Source: AWTP1-13 sp035550075 (GTDB lineage Bacteria > Pseudomonadota > Alphaproteobacteria > Rhizobiales > Hyphomicrobiaceae). From it: DNA of 54,445 bases. Shown piece by piece: positions 9,243 through 18,210 of the stretch. The DNA is taken from contig DASZQG010000196.1 of assembly GCA_035550075.1 (NCBI GenBank), positions 1 to 54,445 on the forward strand. The letters run 5' to 3'. Position 1 is the stretch's first letter; the number at the start of each line of letters is the position of its first letter. Below the pieces are notes generated by a model. It made no database searches and had not been told where the DNA came from. It was given only the letters and a program-made list of their open reading frames with translations. The translations under genes and the position numbers were made by a program.

Positions 9243-9360
9243 CGGCGTCCACTCCTGTCATCCGGGAATTGCGCGCCTGCTCTCCGGCTTCCCGCGGTCA
9301 GAGCAGCATCCGGGGCCCAAGTATTCCGGAACTGCCACAAAAATCCGGGCGGAGCTCCGT

Positions 9361-10509
9361 TCAGCTCAGTCCGCCCAGACGCGCCAGCTCGCGCAGGTGA
9401 TGGTCTGCGTCGCCGAACGCCATGTCGATCATCGTCAGGCGCTTGAAGTAATGCCCGGCCTTGTACTCCATGGTCATGCCGATGCCGCCGTGGAGCTGAA
9501 TCGCCGTCTCGCCCACGAACCGCGCCGAGCGCCCGATCTGCACCTTGGCCGCCGAGATCGCCTTGCGCCGCGCCTCCGCGTCGTTCTCCGCCGCCATCAT
9601 GGTGGCGTAGTAGGCCATGCTGCGCGCCTGCTCGAGCGCGGTGAGCATGTCGACCGCCTTGTGCTGCAGCACCTGGAACGACCCGATCGGCACGCCGAAC
9701 TGCTTGCGTGTCTTGAGATAGTCGACGGTTAGCTCGTGCAGCGCGGCCATGGCCCCGGAGGCTTCCGCCGCCAGCGCGGCGATCGTCTCGTCGACCGCCC
9801 GCTCCAGAACCGCCAGCCCCTTGTCCGGGCCGGCCACCACCGCGTCGGGGCCTACCTTCACCGCCGACAGCGTCACGTCCGCCGCGCGCAGGCCGTCCTG
9901 GGTCGAATATCCGCGGCGGGTGACACCGTTGGCCGTGGCATCCACCAGGAACAGGCCGATGCCGCCGCGGTCGGCGCGGCTGCCCTGCGCGCGCGCCGTC
10001 ACGATCAGCTTGTCGGCGCTGTCTCCGTGCAGCACCACGCATTTCTCGCCTTCCAGCGTGTAGCCGCCCTTGCCGTCGCTGCGCGCGGTCGTTGCCGTAT
10101 CGGCGAGGTCATAGCGCGCCTGCCGCTCCTGGTGGGCGAGCGCCAGGGTCAGCTTGCCTTCCCCGATCGCGGGCACCAGCGCGCTCAGCAGCGCGTCGTT
10201 GCCGGCATGCCGCAGCACGCCGCCGCTCATGATCACGGTCGCCAGGTAGGGCTCCACAGGCAGCGCCCGTCCGAACGCCTCGGCGATGATCATGGTTTCG
10301 GTCAACCCCTGGCCCAGGCCTCCGTGCTCCTCGGCAAACGGCACGGCCAGCAGGCCCAGCTCCGCATACTGCTGCCACAGCTTCGCGCTGTAGCCCTTGG
10401 GTTCCTTCATGTAGCCCTGGCGCTGGGTGAGGTCGCCGTATGAATCGGCAAGCAACCGCTCCACGCTGTCCTTGAGCTGGCGTTGCTCGTCGCTGAGATC
10501 AAAATCCAT
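9361..10509 (-). CDS. pimD: Acyl-CoA dehydrogenase, PimD-like (pimeloyl-CoA dehydrogenase small subunit)
   Basis: This FAD flavoprotein family oxidises acyl-CoA to 2-enoyl-CoA in beta-oxidation. The product has 382 residues with the N-terminal helical domain (MDFDLSDEQRQLKDSVERL), a central beta domain and the C-terminal motif LHGGIGMTMEYKAGHYFKRL. The sequence and pairing with the larger dehydrogenase at 11203-12411 match the PimD/PimC pair of pimeloyl-CoA degradation in Rhodopseudomonas. It is the last gene of a five-gene minus-strand operon and is separated from pimC by a lysE-type exporter gene. The dehydrogenase assignment is firm; pimeloyl-CoA as substrate is inferred from the operon. 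Confidence 0.88.
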   Translation of the reverse strand: MDFDLSDEQRQLKDSVERLLADSYGDLTQRQGYMKEPKGYSAKLWQQYAELGLLAVPFAEEHGGLGQGLTETMIIAEAFGRALPVEPYLATVIMSGGVLRHAGNDALLSALVPAIGEGKLTLALAHQERQARYDLADTATTARSDGKGGYTLEGEKCVVLHGDSADKLIVTARAQGSRADRGGIGLFLVDATANGVTRRGYSTQDGLRAADVTLSAVKVGPDAVVAGPDKGLAVLERAVDETIAALAAEASGAMAALHELTVDYLKTRKQFGVPIGSFQVLQHKAVDMLTALEQARSMAYYATMMAAENDAEARRKAISAAKVQIGRSARFVGETAIQLHGGIGMTMEYKAGHYFKRLTMIDMAFGDADHHLRELARLGGLS

Positions 10510-10551
10510 GAAACCTCGTCCTCCTGCCGGCCTCCCGGCCCGGCTCCTTCT

Positions 10552-11175
10552 TTACTGCGAACTGCGCCACCCGGCGGCGGCGATCCCTGCGCCAATCAGC
10601 AAGCTGCCGCCGATGCGGTTGAACACGCCGACTGCGCGGGCGCTGCTGAAGATCGAGCGTGTCCGCGAGGCGGCCAGCGCATAGCCGGCGGCGTTGAGAA
10701 AGGCGAGCGTGACGAACGTCGCCTCCAGCACCATCACCTGCGGCCAGAACGCGGCATGCTGATCGATGAACTGCGGCACAAAGGCGACGAAAAAGGTGAT
10801 GCTCTTCGGATTCAGCGCCGTCACCAGCCAGGCGTGGGCCAGAATGCGCCTGCTGCTGACCTCCTCGCCTGCCGGGTCCACCTGCAGCCGGCCGCCGGCA
10901 CGCCACAGGTTGATCCCGAGCCACACGAGATAGGCCGCGCCAAGCCATTTCAGCACCGTGAACAGCGTCGCCGAGGCCGCCAGCAGCGCGCCGATGCCCA
11001 GCATCGACAGGCTCATGGCGGTGAAATCACCCAGCGCCACGCCCGCCGCCACCGGCAGCGCGACACGAACGCCGCGGCCCAGCGCGTATGAGATCACCAG
11101 CAGGATGGTCGGACCCGGAATCACCAGCAGCACGGCGGATGCCGTGGCGAACGCAAGCCACGTAGCACTACTCAT
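10552..11175 (-). CDS. LysE/RhtB family amino-acid exporter
   Basis: The 207-residue inner-membrane protein has about six hydrophobic segments and the family's signature near the N-terminus, LLVIPGPTILLVISYALGRG. LysE/RhtB proteins export amino acids or related metabolites by proton antiport; the substrate here is not predictable. It sits on the same strand between pimC (27 bases upstream) and pimD (42 bases downstream), so it is very probably co-transcribed with the acyl-CoA degradation genes. That raises the possibility that it exports an organic acid or amino acid linked to this pathway. No truncation is visible. Confidence 0.9.
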   Translation of the reverse strand: MSSATWLAFATASAVLLVIPGPTILLVISYALGRGVRVALPVAAGVALGDFTAMSLSMLGIGALLAASATLFTVLKWLGAAYLVWLGINLWRAGGRLQVDPAGEEVSSRRILAHAWLVTALNPKSITFFVAFVPQFIDQHAAFWPQVMVLEATFVTLAFLNAAGYALAASRTRSIFSSARAVGVFNRIGGSLLIGAGIAAAGWRSSQ

Positions 11176-11202
11176 CGACAGCCGCTCCGTGCCGGCAGGC
11201 GA

Positions 11203-12411
11203 TCAAAATCCCAGCACCGCCTTGGCGAGGATGTTGCGCTGGATCTCGTTCGACCCGCCGTAAATCGACACCTTGCGGTAGTTGAAATACCCCGGTGCGG
11301 CCGGCGCGGCCCAGTCGGCCCCCACCGGCGGCTCGTTGGAGCCGAACTCGGGATCGTCTGCATCGGGCTGGAACGGCACCGCCAGCGGCCCGGCCACCTC
11401 CAGCAGCAGCGCCGTGGTCGCCTGCTGCACCTCGCTGCCCTTGATCTTGAGGATCGACGATTTCGGGTTGGGCAGCCGGTCCTTGCGGTCGCGGTCCTCG
11501 GCGAGCACGCGCATCTGCGTCATCTCGAGCGCCTTCAGCTCGACCTCGACGGCGGCCACCTTCTCGCGGAAGCGCTCATCCTCCATCAGCGGCTTGTCGC
11601 CGGCCTGCACGCGCGCGGCCAGTTCCTTGATACGCTGGATACGCTGCTTGGAGTAGCCCACGCGGGCGATGCCGGTGCGTTCGTTACCGAGCAGGAACTT
11701 GGCGCAGTCCCAGCCGCGGTTCTCCTGGCCGACGAGGTTCTCGACCGGCACCTTGACATCGTCGAAGAACACCTCGTTCACCTCGCGCCCGCCATCCATG
11801 GTCTGGATCGGCCGCACGGTGATGCCGGGCGTCTTCATGTCGATCAGGATGAAGGAGATGCCGAGCTGCTTCTTGGCCGCGGGATCGGTGCGGCACAGGC
11901 AGAAGATCCAGTCGGCGTATTGCGCCAGCGTGGTCCAGGTCTTCTGGCCGTTGACGACATAATGGTCGCCCTGGCGCACGGCGGTGGTCTTCAGGCCGGC
12001 CAGGTCGGAGCCCGCGCCCGGCTCGGAGAAGCCCTGGCACCACCAGTCGTCGAGCGCCGCCATGCGCGGCAGGAATTTCTTCTTCTGCTCCTCGGTGCCG
12101 AAGGCAATCACCACCGGCCCGCACATGGAGACGTTGAAGGGCAGCGGCTGCGGCACGCCGTTGAACTGCAGCTCCTCGGTGTAGATGTAGTGCTGCACCG
12201 GCGTCCAATCCGAGCCGCCCCACTGCTTGGGCCAGTGCGGCACCGCCAGGCCCTTGGCGTGCAGGACTTTATGCGCCTCGACCATCTCCTCCTTGTCGAG
12301 ATGGCGGCCCTCCTGCACCTTGGTGCGGATCGAGGCCGGCACCTTGGTGCGGAAGAACGTGCGCAGCTCCTCGCGGAAGGAATTTTCCTCGGGGCTGAAA
12401 CGAAGATCCAT
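11203..12411 (-). CDS. pimC: Acyl-CoA dehydrogenase, PimC-like (pimeloyl-CoA dehydrogenase large subunit)
   Basis: The 402-residue flavoprotein carries the acyl-CoA dehydrogenase signatures WWCQGFSEPGAGSDLA in the middle domain and YGGSNEIQRNILAKAVLGF at the C-terminus. The N-terminus MDLRFSPEENSFREELRTFF and the overall pattern closely resemble PimC, the large pimeloyl-CoA dehydrogenase subunit. It should introduce the 2,3 double bond into a dicarboxylyl- or acyl-CoA together with PimD. The frame is open upstream to 12666, but that overlaps the thiolase gene. The ATG ending at 12411 is preceded by AGGGAGAGC and matches family N-termini. The thiolase stop is only 11 bases upstream. Confidence 0.9.
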   Translation of the reverse strand: MDLRFSPEENSFREELRTFFRTKVPASIRTKVQEGRHLDKEEMVEAHKVLHAKGLAVPHWPKQWGGSDWTPVQHYIYTEELQFNGVPQPLPFNVSMCGPVVIAFGTEEQKKKFLPRMAALDDWWCQGFSEPGAGSDLAGLKTTAVRQGDHYVVNGQKTWTTLAQYADWIFCLCRTDPAAKKQLGISFILIDMKTPGITVRPIQTMDGGREVNEVFFDDVKVPVENLVGQENRGWDCAKFLLGNERTGIARVGYSKQRIQRIKELAARVQAGDKPLMEDERFREKVAAVEVELKALEMTQMRVLAEDRDRKDRLPNPKSSILKIKGSEVQQATTALLLEVAGPLAVPFQPDADDPEFGSNEPPVGADWAAPAAPGYFNYRKVSIYGGSNEIQRNILAKAVLGF

Positions 12412-12422
12412 CGCGCTCTCCC

Positions 12423-13604
<1,182 letters not shown>

Positions 13605-13661
13605 GACTTGAAGTCCTTTCGTGACAAACGGTTCAATGCACGCGTACGGCGTGGGTGCCGG

Positions 13662-15344
13662 TCATTCTGCGGCGGCTCTTGCTTTCTGCTTTTGCCGTTC
13701 TTCTTCGATCAACTCTTTCTTCGACAGCTTGCCGACCGCGGTCTTCGGCAGCGCCTCGCGGAATTCCAGGTGCGCGGGCAGCTCGTGCTTGCCGAGCTTG
13801 TCGGCCAGGAACGCGCGCAGATCGTCAAGGGTGAAGGGAGCGCGCCCCGGCTTCAACTGGACGAACGCCTTCGCACTCTCGCCGCGATAGTCGTCCGGCA
13901 CGCCAATCACGCACACCTCGGCAACATCTGGATGCTCGTAGATCGCCTCCTCGATCGCGCGCGGGTACACATTGAAGCCGCCGGAGATGATCATGTCCTT
14001 CTTGCGGTCGACGATGTAGAAGAAACCCTCCTCGTCCATGTATCCGATGTCGCCGGTCAGGAACCAGCCGTCGACGAAGGATGCGGCGGTTTCCTCGGGC
14101 GCATTGAAATAACCCTTGGTGACATTCGGCCCCTTGATGCGGATTTCGCCGATCCCGCCGGGCTTCAGCACCCGCCGGCTGTCCTCCAGCGCCACCACAT
14201 CCATCATGATGCCGGGCAGCGGCAGCCCGCATGAGGCCGGCTTGTGGGGTCCTTCGCGCGGATGGCTGGTGCCGGCGGGCGAGGTTTCGGTCATGCCCCA
14301 GCCGCCGCCGACGCGGTGGCCGGTGAGCTGAAAGAACTTCTCCGCCACCTCCACCGGGATGCCGGCCCCGCCCGATCCGGCAAAACGCAGCGAGGAGAAA
14401 TCGCGCTTCTCGATGCCCGGCGTGTTGACGAGAGCGATCCACATGGTCGGCACGCCGGGAAAGATGGTGGCTTTCTTCTCCTCGATGTCCTTGAGCGTCG
14501 TCTCTACGTCGAAGCGCAGCCGCAGCATAACCTCGTTGCCGTCGCTCAGCGCACGCAGCATCACCGCGGTCAGCGCGTAGATGTGAAAAAGCGGCAGCAC
14601 GCAGATCACCTTGTCCTCGCCCGGCAGCGACATGCGCTGCGGCGTGCTCCAGGTGTTGTAGATGGAGATGGCCGAGGTGATGTTGGCGTGCGTCAGCATC
14701 GCACCCTTCGGCTTGCCGGTGGTGCCGCCGGTATATTGCAGCAGGGCAATGTCCTCGACATCCACCTTCGGCCACGCGCGCGGCAGCGTCTTCGCGCCCG
14801 CGGTGCGCAATGCCTCGACCGTCACCGTCTGCGCGTCCTGGGGAATGGGTGTGACCGGAATCGGCGATGGCCCGAAGCGCGCATCGTCGCCCACGATCAG
14901 CTTGTCGGCGTGGCCACTGGCCATCAGCTTCTGCGCCATGCCCAGCATCGGCCCGATGTTGGTCGTCGCCAGCACCCGCGCCCCGCTGTTGTCCATCTTG
15001 AAGGCCAGCTCGCGCTCGGCGTCGAGCGGCGAGAGGTGGACGATGCGCCCGCCGGCCTTGAGCACGGCGAAGAACAGGATGGGATGATAGGGCGTGTTCG
15101 GCAGATAGAAGGCCACGGTCACACCCGGCTTCACCCCGAGATCGATCAGGCCGGCGGCGACGGCATCCACCTCCTCGGCCAGCTCACGATAGGTGATCTT
15201 GCGGTCGCGGTACTCGAGCGCGGGCTTGGCGTTGAAGCGCGCCGCAGCAGTCGTCAGAAGTTGCGGAAGAGTCGTGATGTCGAGCGGAGCATCCCAGCGC
15301 ACCCCGGCGGGGTAGCTCTTTTCCCAGATGCGCTCCTCGCCCAT
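13662..15344 (-). CDS. pimA: AMP-forming acyl-CoA ligase, PimA-like
   Basis: The 560-residue enzyme activates a carboxylic acid with ATP and CoA through an acyl-adenylate. The adenylation motif YTGGTTGKPKGAML, the GWFLTGDIGYMDEEGFFYIV motif, and the C-terminal hinge and lysine regions (VDRKKDMIISGGFNVYPRA, LPKTAVGKLSKKEL) are complete. Its position as first gene of a ligase-thiolase-dehydrogenase operon makes a pimeloyl or other dicarboxylate ligase likely, although long-chain fatty acid ligases look similar. The C-terminus is basic and low-complexity. It diverges from an SDR gene; the 114-base spacer presumably carries both promoters. The start is the ATG ending at 15344. Confidence 0.88.
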   Translation of the reverse strand: MGEERIWEKSYPAGVRWDAPLDITTLPQLLTTAAARFNAKPALEYRDRKITYRELAEEVDAVAAGLIDLGVKPGVTVAFYLPNTPYHPILFFAVLKAGGRIVHLSPLDAERELAFKMDNSGARVLATTNIGPMLGMAQKLMASGHADKLIVGDDARFGPSPIPVTPIPQDAQTVTVEALRTAGAKTLPRAWPKVDVEDIALLQYTGGTTGKPKGAMLTHANITSAISIYNTWSTPQRMSLPGEDKVICVLPLFHIYALTAVMLRALSDGNEVMLRLRFDVETTLKDIEEKKATIFPGVPTMWIALVNTPGIEKRDFSSLRFAGSGGAGIPVEVAEKFFQLTGHRVGGGWGMTETSPAGTSHPREGPHKPASCGLPLPGIMMDVVALEDSRRVLKPGGIGEIRIKGPNVTKGYFNAPEETAASFVDGWFLTGDIGYMDEEGFFYIVDRKKDMIISGGFNVYPRAIEEAIYEHPDVAEVCVIGVPDDYRGESAKAFVQLKPGRAPFTLDDLRAFLADKLGKHELPAHLEFREALPKTAVGKLSKKELIEEERQKQKARAAAE

Positions 15345-15458
15345 AGGCCAGCCCGGTTGTGAATGCTTGATGTCCCGAACTATGATCGGGCGAACCTAGG
15401 CGCGCGTCGCCGCCTTGGCAACAAGTTAACGTATACGGCAAGGGAGGCCGGTGCGGCC

Positions 15459-16223
15459 ATGAAAAATCCGTTCGATCTTTCCGGCCAGGTGGCGGTGATC
15501 ACCGGTTCGAGCCGCGGCATCGGGCGGTCGGCCGCCGAAACAATGGCTTCGCTCGGAGCGAAGGTTGTGATCTCCAGCCGCAAGGCGGACGCCTGCCAGG
15601 AGGTGGCCGCGGCCATCAGGAAATCGGGCGGCGAGGCCATCGTCATTCCCTGCAACATCTCGCGCAAGGAGGAGGTGGAAGCGCTCGTGCAGGGCACGCT
15701 CAAGCAGTGGGGCAAGATCGACGCGCTGGTATGCAACGCCGCCGTCAATCCCTACTTCGGCCCGCTGGCGAAGATCCCCGACGAGGCGTTCGACAAGATC
15801 ATGAGCTCGAACGTGCGCAGCAACCTCTGGCTCTGCAACGCCGCCATTCCCGGCATGGCCGAGCGCGGCGGCGGCAACGTCATCATCGTGTCCTCCATCG
15901 GCGGCCTGCGCGGCAGCGCCATGCTGGGCGCCTATGGCATCTCCAAGGCCGCGGATTTCCAGCTCGCGCGCAGCCTCGCCGTCGAATGGGGACCCAGGAA
16001 CATCCGCATCAATTGCATCGCGCCGGGCCTTGTGAAGACAGACTTCGCGCGCGCGCTTTGGGAAGACGCCGAACGGCTGAAACCGCGCCTGGAAACCACC
16101 CCGCTGCGCCGCATCGGCGATCCCGATGACATCGGCGGCATCGTGGCCTTTCTCGCCTCGCGCGCGGCCGCGTTCATGACGGGCACGGTGATCGTCGCCG
16201 ACGGCGGCGTCACGATCGCCTGA
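15459..16223 (+). CDS. SDR family oxidoreductase
   Basis: The 254-residue protein is a classical short-chain dehydrogenase with the NAD(P)-binding motif VITGSSRGIGRSAA near residue 14, the NAAVN motif, a catalytic Ser in IIVSSIGG, the YGISK catalytic Tyr/Lys motif, and the C-terminal GTVIVADGG. Substrate cannot be read from sequence. Because it diverges from the pimA-like ligase it may act on a 3-hydroxyacyl-CoA or alcohol in the same pathway, but this is only inference. The start is the ATG at 15459, preceded by AAGGGAGG with rather long spacing. Residues 1-12 (MKNPFDLSGQVA) match SDR N-termini well. Confidence 0.93.
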   Translation: MKNPFDLSGQVAVITGSSRGIGRSAAETMASLGAKVVISSRKADACQEVAAAIRKSGGEAIVIPCNISRKEEVEALVQGTLKQWGKIDALVCNAAVNPYFGPLAKIPDEAFDKIMSSNVRSNLWLCNAAIPGMAERGGGNVIIVSSIGGLRGSAMLGAYGISKAADFQLARSLAVEWGPRNIRINCIAPGLVKTDFARALWEDAERLKPRLETTPLRRIGDPDDIGGIVAFLASRAAAFMTGTVIVADGGVTIA

Positions 16224-16238
16224 CGTCACGAGCTTCCG

Positions 16239-17927
16239 CTAGAGGGCGCCCGGCGCGCTGACCGACAGAGGTGCCGCGCCGACGACCGGCTTCGCATCGA
16301 AGGCGAGGCCGCGGTCGCGCGCCAGATGCATCATCGCGCGCTCGGCCAGCGCGGTAATGGTCAGCAGCGGGTTCACCCCGAGCGAGCGCGGCATGATGGA
16401 GCCATCCATCACGAACAGCCCTTCGTGAACATCGGTTGGCCCGCTGCTGGCGCGCGCGTCGAACACCTGGCACTTGTGGTTGACCACGCCGTCCGCACGC
16501 TCGCGGCCCATGCCGCAGCCCCCGAGGGGATGTGCAGTCGCCGGTTGCTGACCCATCATCGTGCCGGACAGCGGGTTCTTCACGTAGCTGCCGCCGGCCG
16601 CCCTCACCAGCGCGTCGAGCTTCTCGTCGAGGCGGCGATAGACGGGCTCGTTCGCCGCGTGCGGCCAGCGCACGGTGACGCGGCCGTCCTCCATCACCAG
16701 CCGCCCCGAGGCGCTGTCGTGCGACACCGCAAAGAAGGTCTGCAGGCCGGCGAAGGGTCCCTTGTACACGCCGGCGACAAGGCTCTGCAGCGCTCCCAGC
16801 AAGCGGCCGTTGGGAATGAACAGAACGGGCAAAATTGGCGCCAGCGCCGACGGCAGCACGCCCTCCTGGATGGTAAGGCTGCCCGCCAGCTCGCGCTCGT
16901 CAACGATCTCGATTTGGCCGGACACGCACGCGCCCACCTGTATATCCGCGATTTTTGGCGGGTGGCCGATGCCGATGGCATTCACGGGGATGTTCGCGCC
17001 GTACCCGAAGGCAATGATGTCGCCATTGGCCGAGAACCTCTCACCCAGCCGATCCGACACCGCCAGGCCGTTCTCGCGTGAGCGCAGCAGGATCTCGGTG
17101 CTGCCGAGGGTGCCGGCGGCGAGGATCACCATGTCGGCAACAATCGTGCGCTCCACCGGCGCACCGCCACTCCCGCCCTGCAGCTCGGCAAACACCTCCC
17201 ACGTCCCGTCGCTGCGCTTGCCGATGCGCGTGACGCGGACGCCTGTGAAAATCTCCGCGCCGTGCCGCTTGGCATCCGGCAGATAGGTCAGCGCCACGGT
17301 GTTTTTGGCGCCGACATTGCACCCGCCGCAGCAATCGCCGCAGCGCACGCACGCGGGCTGGCGCACGCCTGCCGGATTGATGGTCTCCTCAAACCCTACG
17401 ACCACGGGTGCGGCGACCGGCGCAGTGCCGACGGCCTGGCTTGCATTGAGCAGCGCCTTGAACTTGGTCTGCTCCGCAGCCTGCGGATCGCGCGCCGGCC
17501 GCACCCAGGCCGCGGCGCGGCCGTAAGCTTCATCGAGCAGGCCGTCCTGCGCGATCTGGCCGGGCCAGACATCGTCATCGAACACGCGCGGATCGGGGCG
17601 CAACGCCACCCCGGCGTTGATCAGCGAGCCGCCGCCCAGGCCGCAGCCCACCAGCACGTGCATGTCTCTGCCGAGGCGCACGTCATAGAGGCCGGTCGCC
17701 GAGCCCACGCGGACCGCGCCACCCGAGAGCTGCATCTCGCGCCGCAGGTCGGGGAACCGGGTGGGAAACTCCCCCGTCACGAACTCGCGCCCGCGCTCGA
17801 GCACGGCCACGCGCTTGCCGGCCCGGGCAAGGCGGGAGGCTGCCACACCGCCCCCGTACCCCGAACCTACAACCACAGCGTGATATTTGTCTTTGAGACA
17901 ATCAGAAGTAAGGGAAAGTCGCGTCAT
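16239..17927 (-). CDS. GMC-family FAD oxidoreductase (cholesterol-oxidase-like) with Cys cluster
   Basis: The 562-residue flavoprotein has the N-terminal dinucleotide-binding motif VVVGSGYGGGVAASRLARAG and the C-terminal GMC part with AHPLGGCGMG and VMDGSIMPRSLGVNPLLTI. It belongs to the branch containing cholesterol oxidases and related alcohol or steroid oxidoreductases. A Cys-rich segment at residues 193-203 (CVRCGDCCGGC) could bind an iron-sulfur cluster; this motif recurs in this sub-branch but its role is not settled. The gene is convergent with the SDR gene (15 bases apart) and divergent from the TonB receptor. No signal peptide is evident, so the enzyme is probably cytoplasmic. Confidence 0.88.
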   Translation of the reverse strand: MTRLSLTSDCLKDKYHAVVVGSGYGGGVAASRLARAGKRVAVLERGREFVTGEFPTRFPDLRREMQLSGGAVRVGSATGLYDVRLGRDMHVLVGCGLGGGSLINAGVALRPDPRVFDDDVWPGQIAQDGLLDEAYGRAAAWVRPARDPQAAEQTKFKALLNASQAVGTAPVAAPVVVGFEETINPAGVRQPACVRCGDCCGGCNVGAKNTVALTYLPDAKRHGAEIFTGVRVTRIGKRSDGTWEVFAELQGGSGGAPVERTIVADMVILAAGTLGSTEILLRSRENGLAVSDRLGERFSANGDIIAFGYGANIPVNAIGIGHPPKIADIQVGACVSGQIEIVDERELAGSLTIQEGVLPSALAPILPVLFIPNGRLLGALQSLVAGVYKGPFAGLQTFFAVSHDSASGRLVMEDGRVTVRWPHAANEPVYRRLDEKLDALVRAAGGSYVKNPLSGTMMGQQPATAHPLGGCGMGRERADGVVNHKCQVFDARASSGPTDVHEGLFVMDGSIMPRSLGVNPLLTITALAERAMMHLARDRGLAFDAKPVVGAAPLSVSAPGAL

Positions 17928-18089
17928 CTGGCTCCTTCTGTGGCGCGCACACTAGTTGTCTGCGCCGCCTGGGAAAAGGGGCTCGTGCGCGGCCCAGGGA
18001 GGGCCTTGCAGAGGCGTTTCGCCCTCGGACCTCCAAGGCCCCACTCAAACCGGATCGGCTTCCCTGCGCCTCCTGAGCCGCTTTGTGCG

Positions 18090-18106
18090 ATGATATAATG
18101 TTTCAT
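18090..18106. promoter_or_regulatory. Zur-like imperfect palindrome upstream of the TonB receptor
   Basis: The 17-base element ATGATATAATGTTTCAT is symmetric at 12 of 16 paired positions and resembles alphaproteobacterial Zur boxes, which are A/T-rich palindromes of this size. It stands out in a GC-rich intergenic region, 105 bases before the start of a receptor that looks like the zinc transporter ZnuD. It also contains TATAAT, so it may overlap a -10 box. Zur binding is inferred. Confidence 0.4.
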
Positions 18107-18163
18107 TAACGCCACAGCCGCCCGGAAACCCGTCGGCCGCACCTACGTGCACCAGGACAGGCC

Positions 18164-18210
18164 CGCCGCTGCCCCGCTAAGCGTTATAGAGTTACAGTCG
18201 GGGAGCGGCG
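18164..18210 (+). promoter_or_regulatory. Hairpin masking the ribosome-binding site of the TonB receptor
   Basis: CGCCGCTGCCCCG at 18164-18176 pairs with CGGGGAGCGGCG at 18199-18210 with a single bulged G, leaving a 22-base A/T-richer loop. The 3' arm contains the GGGGAG ribosome-binding site and abuts the ATG at 18211. Such a stem should limit translation unless opened, so translational control by a ligand, protein or small RNA is possible. The pairing is seen directly; the regulatory role is inferred. Confidence 0.5.

Noticed and set aside
18090..18210. Possible cobalamin riboswitch in the receptor leader
   Set aside because: The stretch CACCAGGACAGGCC only loosely resembles the B12 box and the rest of the conserved core is missing; the RBS-masking hairpin alone is kept as a separate feature.
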